Origin: Streptomyces sp. ISL-43
GTDB taxonomy: Bacteria; Actinomycetota; Actinomycetes; Streptomycetales; Streptomycetaceae
Direction: 5' to 3'
Assembly: GCF_018614195.1 (NCBI RefSeq)
Contig: NZ_JAGGOT010000037.1
Span: forward strand, 58,151-122,150
Length of the DNA stretch: 64,000 nucleotides
Part shown: positions 25,846 to 34,293 of the stretch, in pieces
How positions within the stretch are numbered: the first letter of the stretch is position 1
Layout: every line of letters starts with the position of its first letter
The notes under the pieces: model-generated
Databases searched by the model: none
What the model saw: only the letters and a program-made list of their open reading frames with translations
Told to the model about the DNA's origin: nothing
Translations under genes and position numbers: made by a program

Positions 25846-26664
25846 ATGGAAACCGGGGCCGCGAGCAGGGGCGCCCGGGCCGCGTCCCCCGGGGGCGGGG
25901 TCCGGGAGGTCACGGCGCGCTGCGGGCTGGTGGCGCGCGGGGTGCTGTACGTACTGATCGGGCTGCTGGCCGTACGCGTCGCCTTCGGTGGCGGCGGCAA
26001 GGAGGCCGACCGCCAGGGCGCCCTCCAGGAGCTCGCGGGAAAGCCCTTCGGCGGTGTCCTCATCTGGGCCGTGGGCATCGGGCTCGTGTGCATGGCGCTG
26101 TGGCGTCTGTCGGAGGCGGTGTTCGGCGCGGCCGGACCGGAGGGAGACAAGCCCTTGAAACGGCTGGCGTCGGCGGGCCGGTTCGTCTTCTACGGTGTGG
26201 TGGCGTACTCCGTGTTCACGTTCTCCGCGGGCGGCGGACGTTCCGGGGACGAGCAGTCGCGCGATGTGACGGCGAAGGCGATGGATCTGCCCGCCGGCCA
26301 GTGGCTGGTGGGGGCCGTCGGGCTCGGGATCGGCGTCGCGGGCGTGGTCATCGCGGTGCAGGCGGCGCGGCGCAGCTTCCGCAAGCACCTCGCCATGGGC
26401 GGGGCCTCGGCACGGTGGCGCAAGGCCGTGGACTTCCTCGGGGTGACCGGCGGTTTGGCCCGGGGGGCCGTGTTCGCGGCGGCCGGCGGCTTCGCCGTGT
26501 ACGCGGCGCTGCGCTACGACCCGGCACAGGCGAAGGGGCTCGACGACACTCTGAGGTCGTTCACCCACACCGCGGCGGGGCCGTGGCTGCTGGTCGCGGT
26601 CGCCGTCGGGCTGGCGCTCTTCGGACTGTTCTCCTGGGCTCTGGCCCGGTGGCGCGAGGTCTGA
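25846..26664 (+). CDS. DUF1206 membrane protein
   Basis: A 272-residue integral membrane protein of three repeated units, each with two helices, giving six predicted membrane segments (first VARGVLYVLIGLLAVRVAFG, last WLLVAVAVGLALFGLFSWAL). Each unit starts with a short amphipathic region containing a G-x-A/V-RG(V/A)-like motif (CGLVARGVLY, GGLARGAVFA), typical of DUF1206. The family's role is unknown. It is 5 bp downstream of the SRPBCC gene. Confidence 0.85.
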   Translation: METGAASRGARAASPGGGVREVTARCGLVARGVLYVLIGLLAVRVAFGGGGKEADRQGALQELAGKPFGGVLIWAVGIGLVCMALWRLSEAVFGAAGPEGDKPLKRLASAGRFVFYGVVAYSVFTFSAGGGRSGDEQSRDVTAKAMDLPAGQWLVGAVGLGIGVAGVVIAVQAARRSFRKHLAMGGASARWRKAVDFLGVTGGLARGAVFAAAGGFAVYAALRYDPAQAKGLDDTLRSFTHTAAGPWLLVAVAVGLALFGLFSWALARWREV

Positions 26665-26688
26665 CCCCGGCCGGAGCGACGGACGGGG

Positions 26689-26711
26689 CGGTCCGGTCCG
26701 GTCCGGTCCGA
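26689..26711. repeat. Short (ccggt)n tract
   Basis: About four tandem copies of the 5-base unit ggtcc/ccggt in the gap before the ramR-like gene. Probably replication slippage; no function evident. Confidence 0.5.
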
Positions 26712-26870
26712 TCTTCAAGGGGGTTACCCGCCGAAGGGAAGCGGAAATTCCCCGGTGTCTCGGCCAAGTTGTGCGTGCGCCCCTGAACGCCCCCCGCAGT
26801 GACGTTCCATCTCCCTCTTACGGGGGCAGCCGCGTGGTGCCGTTGGTTCGTCTACCGAGGAGAGCACACG

Positions 26871-27479
26871 ATGACGAAGGTCCTCGTCCTGCACAGCGTC
26901 AGCCTCGTCCGGTCGGCACTGGCCGCCCTGCTGAGATCGGAAGGGCCCTTCGAGGTCACATCAGCGGGCTGGCGGGCCGCGGTACGCCAAGCCGAGTCCT
27001 TACGACCAGACGTGACGGTCGTCGACCTCGACTGTCCGGGGACGACGGCCGTCCTGGCCGACAACGGACGCGTGGACCGCCAGGTCCTCGCGTCCCCGTC
27101 CCCGGTGCTGGTCCTCGCGTCGACCGGCGCGCCCGGTTCGCTGCACCGGGCGTTCCGGGCCGAGGCGCTCGGCTACGTCGACAAGGACGGCTCACCGGGG
27201 CGGCTCGTACGGGCCGTGCGGAAGGTCGCCGCGGGGGAACGGTTCATCGACGCCTCACTGGCTTCCGCGTTCATGGAGGCGGAACCCGTACCGCTGAGCC
27301 CGCGGGAGCTCACCGTGCTGGCCAGGGCCGCGGAGGGCGATTCCATCGCCGAGATCGCCCGCACACTGCACCTGGCGAGCGGGACGGTACGCAACTACAT
27401 GGCCGCGGCGACCCGCAAGACCGGCGCACGCAATCTCATCGACGCGATCCGGATATCCAGGCGGGCGGGCTGGGTCTGA
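26871..27479 (+). CDS. ramR: RamR-like atypical response regulator of the ram (SapB) locus
   Basis: A 202-residue NarL-type regulator, the same length as known RamR. The C-terminal LuxR helix-turn-helix (LSPRELTVLARAAEGDSIAE then the recognition helix ASGTVRNYMAAATRKTGARN) is intact. In the receiver the usual acidic pair is replaced by His8-Ser9 (VLVLHSVS), while an aspartate aligned with the phosphosite (D52 in VVDLDCP) and the lysine in YVDKDG remain. It is therefore likely to work without conventional phosphorylation. Its position at the end of a ramCSAB-like set supports the name; it would activate the ramC promoter during aerial growth. It is convergent with the ramB-like gene. Confidence 0.82.
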   Translation: MTKVLVLHSVSLVRSALAALLRSEGPFEVTSAGWRAAVRQAESLRPDVTVVDLDCPGTTAVLADNGRVDRQVLASPSPVLVLASTGAPGSLHRAFRAEALGYVDKDGSPGRLVRAVRKVAAGERFIDASLASAFMEAEPVPLSPRELTVLARAAEGDSIAEIARTLHLASGTVRNYMAAATRKTGARNLIDAIRISRRAGWV

Positions 27480-27513
27480 TCCGCGGCGGCCACGGACGGG
27501 CACGATGACCGCC

Positions 27514-29283
27514 TCATCCGTCCGTGCTCGTGTTCCACTTCCCCACCAGATCCCGGTACAGGGCCGACCGGCCCGGGAGTTCCGCATGCGTGCCGCACAC
27601 GGCGCGGGTCCCGTCGAGGACGAGGACCCGGTCGGCGCGGGCCGCGGACGAGACGCGGTGGGCCACGACGACGAGGGTGCCGGGACGGGCCGCGAGGGCC
27701 CGCTCGGCACGTTCCTCCGTACGCGGGTCCAGGTGGCAGGTGGCCTCGTCGAGCAGCAGCAGCGGAGCCGGCGAGAGGTAGGCGGCGGCGAGCGCGAGGT
27801 GCTGGCTCTCGCCTCGGGACAGCAGTCGGGGGGACACCTCGCCGTCCAAGCCGCCCAGCCGCTCCACCAGGCCCTCCGCGCCCAGGGCGCTGACGGCGCG
27901 CAGCACCCGGGCGTCGCCTGGCCCCGCGGCGCCCGGGCCCGGGGACAGGTGGGTCAGGTTCTCCCGCACGGTGCCGGTGAACACATAGGCCTGCTGCGGC
28001 AGCAGGGTCCGTCGCCGGTCCGGCCCCGTGGCACCCGGATCCCGGCGGGCGGCCCTGCCGGCGACGAGGACCGTCCCCGCGTCCGGTGACAGCATCCCGG
28101 CGAGCAGTGCGGTGAGCGTGGACTTGCCGATTCCGCTCGGCCCGACCACGGCGAGGTGCTCCCCCGGCCGCACCACCAGGTCGAGGGTGTCGAGCACGGG
28201 AACCGCGCCCGGGCCGTAGGCAAAGGTGACGCCCCTGAGCTCGGCCGCGGCGTCGGCCGGCCGGCCGGCGTGGACGAGCGCCTGCGGCTCCGGCGCGCGG
28301 CGGCCGCCAGGGGCCGGCGGCAACGGTTCACAGAAGCGTTCGAGGACCACCAGCAGGCGGGTACCGGCGGAACCCAGTGCGGTCATCAGGGAGTCGACGG
28401 CGGGCAGCAACGCCTGCAGCACGTACGTGAGGCCGCCGGCCAGCGCACCGGCGGTGACCCCGTGCCCGAGCAGCCAGGGCGTCGCGGCGAGCAGTGCGAT
28501 CACCGGCAGCCGGCCCGCCGTACCCAGGGCCAGGGTGCGCAGGGCCGCCCAGCGCGCGAGCGTGCGCGCCAACCGCTCCTGGGCGGCGATCAGGGGCTCC
28601 ACCCGGGCCTCCGCCGCCGTCTGTCCCCCGCAGGCGACGATGTCGCGCAGGCCCTCCCCCACCGACCCCACCCGGTCCGACAGTGCCTCGTCGGTGTCCA
28701 GGGACCGGCGCTGTACGGACGCCATGGGGCGGAGCGTGGCCAGGAAGGCGGCCGTGCCCAGCATCAGCGTGGGCAGCACGATCAGCAGCAGCGCCGGGGC
28801 CAGGGCCGCCATGCCCGCGAAGGCCCCGACGGCGGTGAACACGAACGAGCGTGCCGTCAGCAGGAGTCCCGCGAAGGAGTCCCGGGCCATTTCCGTCTGC
28901 TGGGTCAGCCGGGACACCGCTCCCGTGTCGGGGGCGTGCGCCGGGTCGGCGACCGCGCGGTGCAATGCCTGCCGCACGGCCCGCCGGACCAGCCCGTCCC
29001 GCAGCGGCTCCACGAGGTCCGCCAGTCCGGCGAACACACCGCGCAGCGCGAACCCGCCGAGCAGCGCTCCGACCGCGGCCGCGGCCAGCCAGGAGAGGCC
29101 GGTGGAGGTGCGGCCGGCGAGGAAGCCGTCGTCGAGGGCGCGGGCCACGCCGTAGCCGCCGAGGAACGTGTGCGCGGACTCGAGGAGCGACCATGCCGCC
29201 AGCCGTCCCAGAGCGCCCTTGCGGCCACGCAGGAACCGCCGTGCCTCCGGGGCCACCCGGCGCCAGGTCTCGCCCTCGGTCAC
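27514..29283 (-). CDS. ramB: ABC transporter, fused membrane and ATPase domains (RamB-like)
   Basis: A 589-residue half-transporter: six membrane helices (about 30-300), then a nucleotide-binding domain with Walker A GPSGIGKST, a signature variant LSRGESQHLALA (Arg in place of the second Gly of LSGGQ), and Walker B LLLLDEATCHLD. It probably forms a heterodimer with the product of the preceding gene to export the matured lanthipeptide. The GTG at 29283 overlaps the stop of that gene (GTGA). The frame stays open for 70 codons upstream, but those are shadow sequence. Confidence 0.85.
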   Translation of the reverse strand: MTEGETWRRVAPEARRFLRGRKGALGRLAAWSLLESAHTFLGGYGVARALDDGFLAGRTSTGLSWLAAAAVGALLGGFALRGVFAGLADLVEPLRDGLVRRAVRQALHRAVADPAHAPDTGAVSRLTQQTEMARDSFAGLLLTARSFVFTAVGAFAGMAALAPALLLIVLPTLMLGTAAFLATLRPMASVQRRSLDTDEALSDRVGSVGEGLRDIVACGGQTAAEARVEPLIAAQERLARTLARWAALRTLALGTAGRLPVIALLAATPWLLGHGVTAGALAGGLTYVLQALLPAVDSLMTALGSAGTRLLVVLERFCEPLPPAPGGRRAPEPQALVHAGRPADAAAELRGVTFAYGPGAVPVLDTLDLVVRPGEHLAVVGPSGIGKSTLTALLAGMLSPDAGTVLVAGRAARRDPGATGPDRRRTLLPQQAYVFTGTVRENLTHLSPGPGAAGPGDARVLRAVSALGAEGLVERLGGLDGEVSPRLLSRGESQHLALAAAYLSPAPLLLLDEATCHLDPRTEERAERALAARPGTLVVVAHRVSSAARADRVLVLDGTRAVCGTHAELPGRSALYRDLVGKWNTSTDG

Positions 29284-31139
29284 CGGGCCACCTCCTGTTC
29301 CCCCGGGGGCACCCGGTGATCGTCCGCTGCCGAGGACCCAGCCGTCTCTGTTGCCCCCTCTGCCGGCTCTGCCGGGGCTTCCTCCTCGACTCCCGTCCGC
29401 GCGTCGGAGGCGAACACCGCCCGGTAGTCGGGGTCTCGGCGCCACAGCTCGCCATGGGTGCCGGCCGCCCGCACCCGTCCGTCCTCGAGCCATACGACGA
29501 GGTCGGCGCGGGCCGCGGACGACAGGCGGTGTGCGACCACGATCCGGGTGCCGGGCCGGACCTCGTGGGCGAGCGCCCGCTCGACCTCGCGGGCCGTGAC
29601 GGTGTCCAGGCTGGAGGTGGCGTCGTCCAGCACGAGGAGCCGGCCCGCGTGGCAGAACGCCCTGGCCAGCCCGAGGCGTTGGACTTCACCCCCGGACATC
29701 GGGGCGTCGGCGAGGCACGTTCCGTACCCGTGGGGCAGGTGCCGTACGAACACATCGGCGCCCGCGGCACGGGCGGCGGCGCGCACCGCTTCCGGGCCGG
29801 GTTCCGGACCCGCGCCGAACCCGATCGCGTCGCCGACCGTGTCCCCGAGCAGCACGGGCCGGTCGAAGGCGTACCCGACCTCCCGGCGCAGTGCCTCGGC
29901 GGTCACCTCCCGCAGGGGTACGCCGTCCAGCAGCACCTGGCCCGCGTCGGGGTCGGTGAGCCGGCCGGCCACGGCGGCGAACAGCGTCTTGCCGGCACCG
30001 GACCGCCCCACCACCGCCACCGTGGCGCCTCCGGGGATCACCAGGCTGATGTCGCGCAGCACCGTCGATCCGCCGCGCACCACCCGGACGTCGCGCAGTT
30101 CCAGGGTTCCGGGGCCGCCTTCCGGCAGCTCCGCCCGGCCGTGGTCGAGTACGGGCAGGGCCAGGAGGGCGGCGGTCCGCCGGGCGGCGGCCCGGCCGCG
30201 GACCACGGCCGCCAGTCCGCCGGTCACGGCGCCGACGCCGGCCGCGAGGCCCGCGTACCTCAGGGCGGCGAGGAGTTCGCCGACCCCGATGGCCCCGGCC
30301 GACAGGCGGATGCCGCCGACGGCGAGGACCGCGTAGAGGAGTACCGGCATGAGGACCGCGGACCGGGCCGTCGTGCCGCCGTACACCTGCCACATGCGCC
30401 TGCCCTCGGTGCCGAGCTCGGGCAACTGCTCGAGGATCCTCGCGCGTTCGCGATCCGCGGTACCGGCGGCGGCGATCGTGCGCGCCCCGGCCAGTGCCTC
30501 GACGAGGCGGCCCGCGGTCGCGAGCTGTACCTGCTGGTAGCGGGCGACCGTGGTGAGGGTGTCGCGGGCGAAGGCCCGCAGCAGGAGCAGCAGCAGCGGA
30601 ACGCCCGTGAGGAAGGCGAGCGCCGTCCACAGGTCGATGAGGAAGAGTGCGGCCACCGCACCGAGCGGCGGCAACAGCGCGGCGACGGCGTGCGCGACGG
30701 CGGCCGGGACCTTCCCGGCCTCGGCGGCGTGCGCGGTCAGCCGTGCGGCGGTTTCGCCGGGCGCGTGACGGGCCGCGTGGTGCGGGGCCGTTCTCAGCAG
30801 CCGGGACAGCCCGAGCCTGCGCAGTCGGGCGGTGGAGCGGCCGTCCACCACGCCGGTCAGCCATGCGGCGGCGGCGTCGAGCGCCACTTCGGCCGTGATG
30901 ACCGCGGCGCACAGCAGGGTCCAGGCGGGGCCGGACGGGTCTCGGCGGAGCAGCAGGTCCAGGGCGTGGCCGAGGACCGCGGGTTCGGCGAGCGCCGCCG
31001 CGGCGGCCGCCACCGCGCATCCGAGGACGGCGGCGGTTCGCCCGCCGCTGTGCCGGGCCGCGGCCACGAGCGTCCGGTCGGCGCCGCGCGCGACGGCCTG
31101 CGCCCGCTCCGCGTCGGCCGCCGCGTCAGGGGGGCTCAT
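29280..31139 (-). CDS. ramA: ABC transporter, fused membrane and ATPase domains (RamA-like)
   Basis: A 619-residue half-transporter. Six membrane helices lie between about 35 and 330. The ATPase domain has Walker A GRSGAGKT, signature MSGGEVQRLGLA and Walker B LLVLDDATSSLD, where an Asp replaces the usual catalytic Glu. Degenerate sites of this kind are common in heterodimeric exporters, so RamA and RamB probably share one good ATP site. The C-terminus is a long, acidic, Ala/Glu-rich tail. It begins 70 bp after the lanthipeptide precursor gene, past a strong hairpin. Confidence 0.85.
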   Translation of the reverse strand: MSPPDAAADAERAQAVARGADRTLVAAARHSGGRTAAVLGCAVAAAAAALAEPAVLGHALDLLLRRDPSGPAWTLLCAAVITAEVALDAAAAWLTGVVDGRSTARLRRLGLSRLLRTAPHHAARHAPGETAARLTAHAAEAGKVPAAVAHAVAALLPPLGAVAALFLIDLWTALAFLTGVPLLLLLLRAFARDTLTTVARYQQVQLATAGRLVEALAGARTIAAAGTADRERARILEQLPELGTEGRRMWQVYGGTTARSAVLMPVLLYAVLAVGGIRLSAGAIGVGELLAALRYAGLAAGVGAVTGGLAAVVRGRAAARRTAALLALPVLDHGRAELPEGGPGTLELRDVRVVRGGSTVLRDISLVIPGGATVAVVGRSGAGKTLFAAVAGRLTDPDAGQVLLDGVPLREVTAEALRREVGYAFDRPVLLGDTVGDAIGFGAGPEPGPEAVRAAARAAGADVFVRHLPHGYGTCLADAPMSGGEVQRLGLARAFCHAGRLLVLDDATSSLDTVTAREVERALAHEVRPGTRIVVAHRLSSAARADLVVWLEDGRVRAAGTHGELWRRDPDYRAVFASDARTGVEEEAPAEPAEGATETAGSSAADDHRVPPGEQEVAR

Positions 31140-31166
31140 CGGCGGATGCCTCCAGAGATGTTGGTG

Positions 31167-31196
31167 CGGGCCCGGGCGGTGAACCGCCCGGGCCCG
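31167..31196. terminator. Strong hairpin between ramS and ramA
   Basis: Perfect 13-bp stem cgggcccgggcgg/ccgcccgggcccg with a tgaa tetraloop, between the precursor stop and the transporter start. It probably attenuates read-through, so that precursor mRNA exceeds transporter mRNA, and may protect the 3' end. Confidence 0.75.
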
Positions 31197-31208
31197 AGGT
31201 GACCTAGG

Positions 31209-31352
31209 TCAGTTACAGGTCGTGATGCTCAGGCTGCTGTCACCGCAGAGCAGCAGGCTGGCCCGGCTGCCGCCACCGCCGCCGCCCGTCAGAGCGGCCT
31301 CGGTGGTCTCTTCCTTCGGGGTCTCCATCGACTGCAGGTCAAGAAGCGTCAT
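31209..31352 (-). CDS. ramS: SapB-type class III lanthipeptide precursor (RamS)
   Basis: A 47-residue precursor. The leader begins MTLLDLQSMETPKEE, matching the leader of S. coelicolor RamS (from memory) including the LDLQ element read by the synthetase. The core ends SRASLLLCGDSSLSITTCN, with two Ser-x-x-Ser-x-x-x-x-x-Cys-like units (Ser/Ser/Cys twice) that form the two labionin/lanthionine rings of the SapB morphogen. The ATG overlaps the ramC stop (ATGA), with AAGAGGA eight bases upstream. Unlike S. coelicolor RamS, which has TGS at the leader/core junction, this one has T followed by six glycines and then S. Confidence 0.95.
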   Translation of the reverse strand: MTLLDLQSMETPKEETTEAALTGGGGGGSRASLLLCGDSSLSITTCN

Positions 31353-33985
31353 GTCAGATTCCTCTTCTTTTCTCGAGTGGTGCGATGGGTCACGGCCCCG
31401 GACGGGACCGGCTCGGGGGCCGCCGCGCGCTCGCGCAGCGGCGGGAGGAACGGCAGGTGCGCGCGCCCGCCGGGCGCGGCGCTGCCGAGGGCGAGGAGAG
31501 CGCCGGCCGTGCCCGTGGCGAGATCCATGGACAGCCGCATCATCTGCTCGCCGGGGAAGGCCAGATGCCCCTGGTACGGCACGGCGTGCCGGGCCAGTGC
31601 GTCGATCTGGCGGGCGATGTCGCCCGGCCCGGTGCCCGGGCCCGGTGTGGTGGTCCGGGCCAGGTGGAGGATCATTCCGGCGGCGCCGCGCAGCAGCCCG
31701 GGCTGGGCGTAGAAGGTCGCCTGCGCCGCCCGTACGATCTCGCGCCGGGCCTGTTCGAAGCGCTCGTCCGGACCGTGCTCCAGCCAGTCGTCGAGCACCA
31801 TGCCGATGCCGACGCTGCCTTCGCCGAGGTAGGGCATCGTGCGCCAGCCCTCGTTCACCTGGAGGGTGCCGTAGGCGCTGGTGACGCAGCGGTCGAGGTC
31901 GCGGTGGAGCGCGTGGGCGGCCTGGACCAGCAGTTCCTTGTCGCCGGTGCGCTCGTACAGCCGCACGAAGAGCAGGGCGGGGCCGGAGTTGCCGTACAGC
32001 AGTCCCGCGCGGGCGGGCCGCTGCTCCGGCCGGGCGATCAGGTCGGCGCAGCGCAGGGCGGCGGCGTGCAGTTCGCTCTCGCCGCTCGCGGTGCCGAGCG
32101 CGTCCAGGGCCAGGCCGATGCCGGCGAGTCCGCTGTGCAGGTCGGGGCCCGCGCTCTCCCAGGGCTGGTGCAGCAGCTGGTCGGCGAGGGCGAGGGCGCG
32201 GCCGTGGTGTCCGAGCCGGTGCAGCGTCCAGGCGGTGCCGGCCAGGCCGTCGTAGAAGCCGAGCGGAGTGCCGGAGACCGGTTCCCCGGTCCGCTCGAGC
32301 AGCCATTCCTCGGCCTCGGGCCAGGGTCCGGCTCCGGTCTCGGCGAGGGCGTGGAGCACTCCGCAGATCCCGTAGCCGAAGCCGATGCCTCCCCCGGCGG
32401 TGGCGAACTGGGCGATGTCGCCCGGGACGAGGCGGTCCTCGCGGTCCGGGGTGGCGCTCGCGCGCAGCGCCGCGGTCATCGACGCACGGGCGGCCGGCCA
32501 TTGCCGTGGCTCGACGGGCAGGTACGGCCCGGCCGGTGCGGGCAGGCGGTCGCCCGGTGCGCCCTGCGGGACGCCGGACAGGATCTCCTCGACGGCCTCG
32601 TCCAGGAACTCCCGTGGTACGGGGAACTGTTCGGCGGTGACGGCGGCCAGATGCACGGCCTTGGCCCGGTCCAGGACGAGCAGGCTGGTCAGCGGGAGGA
32701 ACAGGGCGAGCCGCAGGCAGGCGAGGGCGTAGCGGTCGACGGAGAACCCGCGCCGCTCGGCCGGGGAGACGAAAGCGGGGTTGGCCACGGTCTGCCGCAG
32801 CCCCTCGTCGACGTGCGCGGCGGCTTCGAAGTCCAGCAGTGCGACGGAGGGTTCGCCCGTCTCGTCCTGCGCCACCATGATGTTGAAGAGGTGGAGGTCG
32901 TTGAAGACCACGCCGCGGGCGTGCACGGCGTGGACGGCCTCCGTGACCTTCCGGTGGATCGTGAGGGCCCACTCGGTGTACGAGGCGAGCTCCGCCGGGT
33001 CGGGATCCGCCTCGATCAAGGGGTGGCGGCGGGCGAAGTAGGTGTTGAGCGGTTTGCCGGCGAGGTGTTCCAGCACCAGGAAGTGGTGGTCGCCGACCGT
33101 GAACGCGCCACGGACCGACGGGACGCAGTCCAGGCCCGACAGGCGTTCCAGTGCGGCCTGTTCGCGGTGCAGCCGGGTCACGGCGTCGGCGCCGTCGGCC
33201 GCGAGGCCGGCGTACGGCCGGGCCTCCTTCAGGACCACGGTCTCGCCGGTGCGGCTGTCCTTGCCGACGTAGACGCCGCCGCCGTTGGAGAAGTGCAGTG
33301 CCCGCTCCACCGTGAAGGGGGCGTCGATCAGGTTGACCGCGGAGCGCGCCGCGAGGTGCGGCTCGAGGAATCCGGGCAGTTCGAGCCACTCGGGCGGCTG
33401 GAAGACGGGTCCGCGCCGGTCCGGTACGAGCCGCCCGTCGGGCGTCGCGATCGCCGGGACCAGTCCGCCGTGCTCGTCGTAGCAGTGCCGCAGGGTGAAG
33501 CTGCCGTAGCGCAGGTGGACCGGTCCGGCGCCCCAGCGCAGATCGCTGAGGATGTACGGGCCGGCCGCCCCCGCCAGCGCTGCGTCGAGGTCCTCCGCGA
33601 TCCGGCGGCACTGCTGCTCGTCGGCCGGGTACACGGTGATGAACTTCCCGCTCGCGGCGCGGTCGGCGTACTTGGCGTTGCGCAGGTGCAGCAGGTACCG
33701 GCTCGGTATGAACTTGAAGGCGATGCCCCGGGCGGTGCAGTACTCGTACACCGTCGTCAGCAGTGACTCGGCGTTGTCGAGCGTGGCCGAGACGTGGATC
33801 TTCCAGCCCTGCGGGGGCAGTTCGGCGCCGACGGGACGCAGTGCGAGCCAGTCGCCGCTCCGGTGCGAGCGCCACCCCGACGGAACGGGGGCGAGGGCCG
33901 CCCGGTAGCTCTCACCGACCCGCCGGTACGGGGCGTCGTAGAACCAGCGGTCGGTGTCGCAGAAGGCTGCGTACCCCTTGTTCAC
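31349..33985 (-). CDS. ramC: Class III lanthipeptide synthetase (RamC)
   Basis: An 878-residue three-domain enzyme. The N-terminal phosphothreonine/serine lyase-type domain (about 1-220) is followed by a Ser/Thr kinase-like domain (about 225-500) with VVLKEARPYAG, the catalytic GVVFNDLHLFNIMV and the metal motif LLDFEAA. The C-terminal cyclase-like domain (about 520-860) has HSGLAGIGLALD and LYGNSGPALL but lacks the zinc-binding Cys/His residues of class I and II cyclases, as expected for class III. It dehydrates and cyclises RamS. GTG 33985 is chosen because GAGGGAG lies just upstream and the sequence then begins at the conserved FCDTDRWFYD. Confidence 0.93.
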   Translation of the reverse strand: MNKGYAAFCDTDRWFYDAPYRRVGESYRAALAPVPSGWRSHRSGDWLALRPVGAELPPQGWKIHVSATLDNAESLLTTVYEYCTARGIAFKFIPSRYLLHLRNAKYADRAASGKFITVYPADEQQCRRIAEDLDAALAGAAGPYILSDLRWGAGPVHLRYGSFTLRHCYDEHGGLVPAIATPDGRLVPDRRGPVFQPPEWLELPGFLEPHLAARSAVNLIDAPFTVERALHFSNGGGVYVGKDSRTGETVVLKEARPYAGLAADGADAVTRLHREQAALERLSGLDCVPSVRGAFTVGDHHFLVLEHLAGKPLNTYFARRHPLIEADPDPAELASYTEWALTIHRKVTEAVHAVHARGVVFNDLHLFNIMVAQDETGEPSVALLDFEAAAHVDEGLRQTVANPAFVSPAERRGFSVDRYALACLRLALFLPLTSLLVLDRAKAVHLAAVTAEQFPVPREFLDEAVEEILSGVPQGAPGDRLPAPAGPYLPVEPRQWPAARASMTAALRASATPDREDRLVPGDIAQFATAGGGIGFGYGICGVLHALAETGAGPWPEAEEWLLERTGEPVSGTPLGFYDGLAGTAWTLHRLGHHGRALALADQLLHQPWESAGPDLHSGLAGIGLALDALGTASGESELHAAALRCADLIARPEQRPARAGLLYGNSGPALLFVRLYERTGDKELLVQAAHALHRDLDRCVTSAYGTLQVNEGWRTMPYLGEGSVGIGMVLDDWLEHGPDERFEQARREIVRAAQATFYAQPGLLRGAAGMILHLARTTTPGPGTGPGDIARQIDALARHAVPYQGHLAFPGEQMMRLSMDLATGTAGALLALGSAAPGGRAHLPFLPPLRERAAAPEPVPSGAVTHRTTREKKRNLT

Positions 33986-34293
33986 ACCTGCTCCCTCGTT
34001 CGGCGGCAGACCCGAAGGTGTCACGGCCGGCGGACGCGGCGACAGTCACCGCTGTCACCGATGGGGTGTGCAGTTCTCACGAGTCACGAGGCTCCGCTTC
34101 GCGGCGACGACCCGCAGCAGGCCTCGGGCCGGGGGCACAAGGACGGGCAGGAGCACACCGAACGGCAGGCCAAGGAGCAGGTTCCCGCCGAGCCGGCGCC
34201 CCGTACGGCGGCACTGGTCACACCGCTACCGGTACGCCCGTACGCGAGACCTCGCGGGCGCATGCGCACGGCCCTGTCGGGCACTCGCGCGGC
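33986..34293. promoter_or_regulatory. ramC promoter region
   Basis: About 308 bp between the divergent ramC and YihY-type genes. It contains closely spaced GTCACCG copies (34045-34051 and 34054-34060, 9-bp period) and a further gtcacg about 40 bp on. These might be regulator sites for RamR, but no published site was matched. No gene is visible. Confidence 0.35.

Noticed and set aside
31385..33766. Large plus-strand frame opposite ramC
   Set aside because: High Gly/Glu/Val shadow composition and no ribosome site; ramC on the other strand is clearly the real gene.
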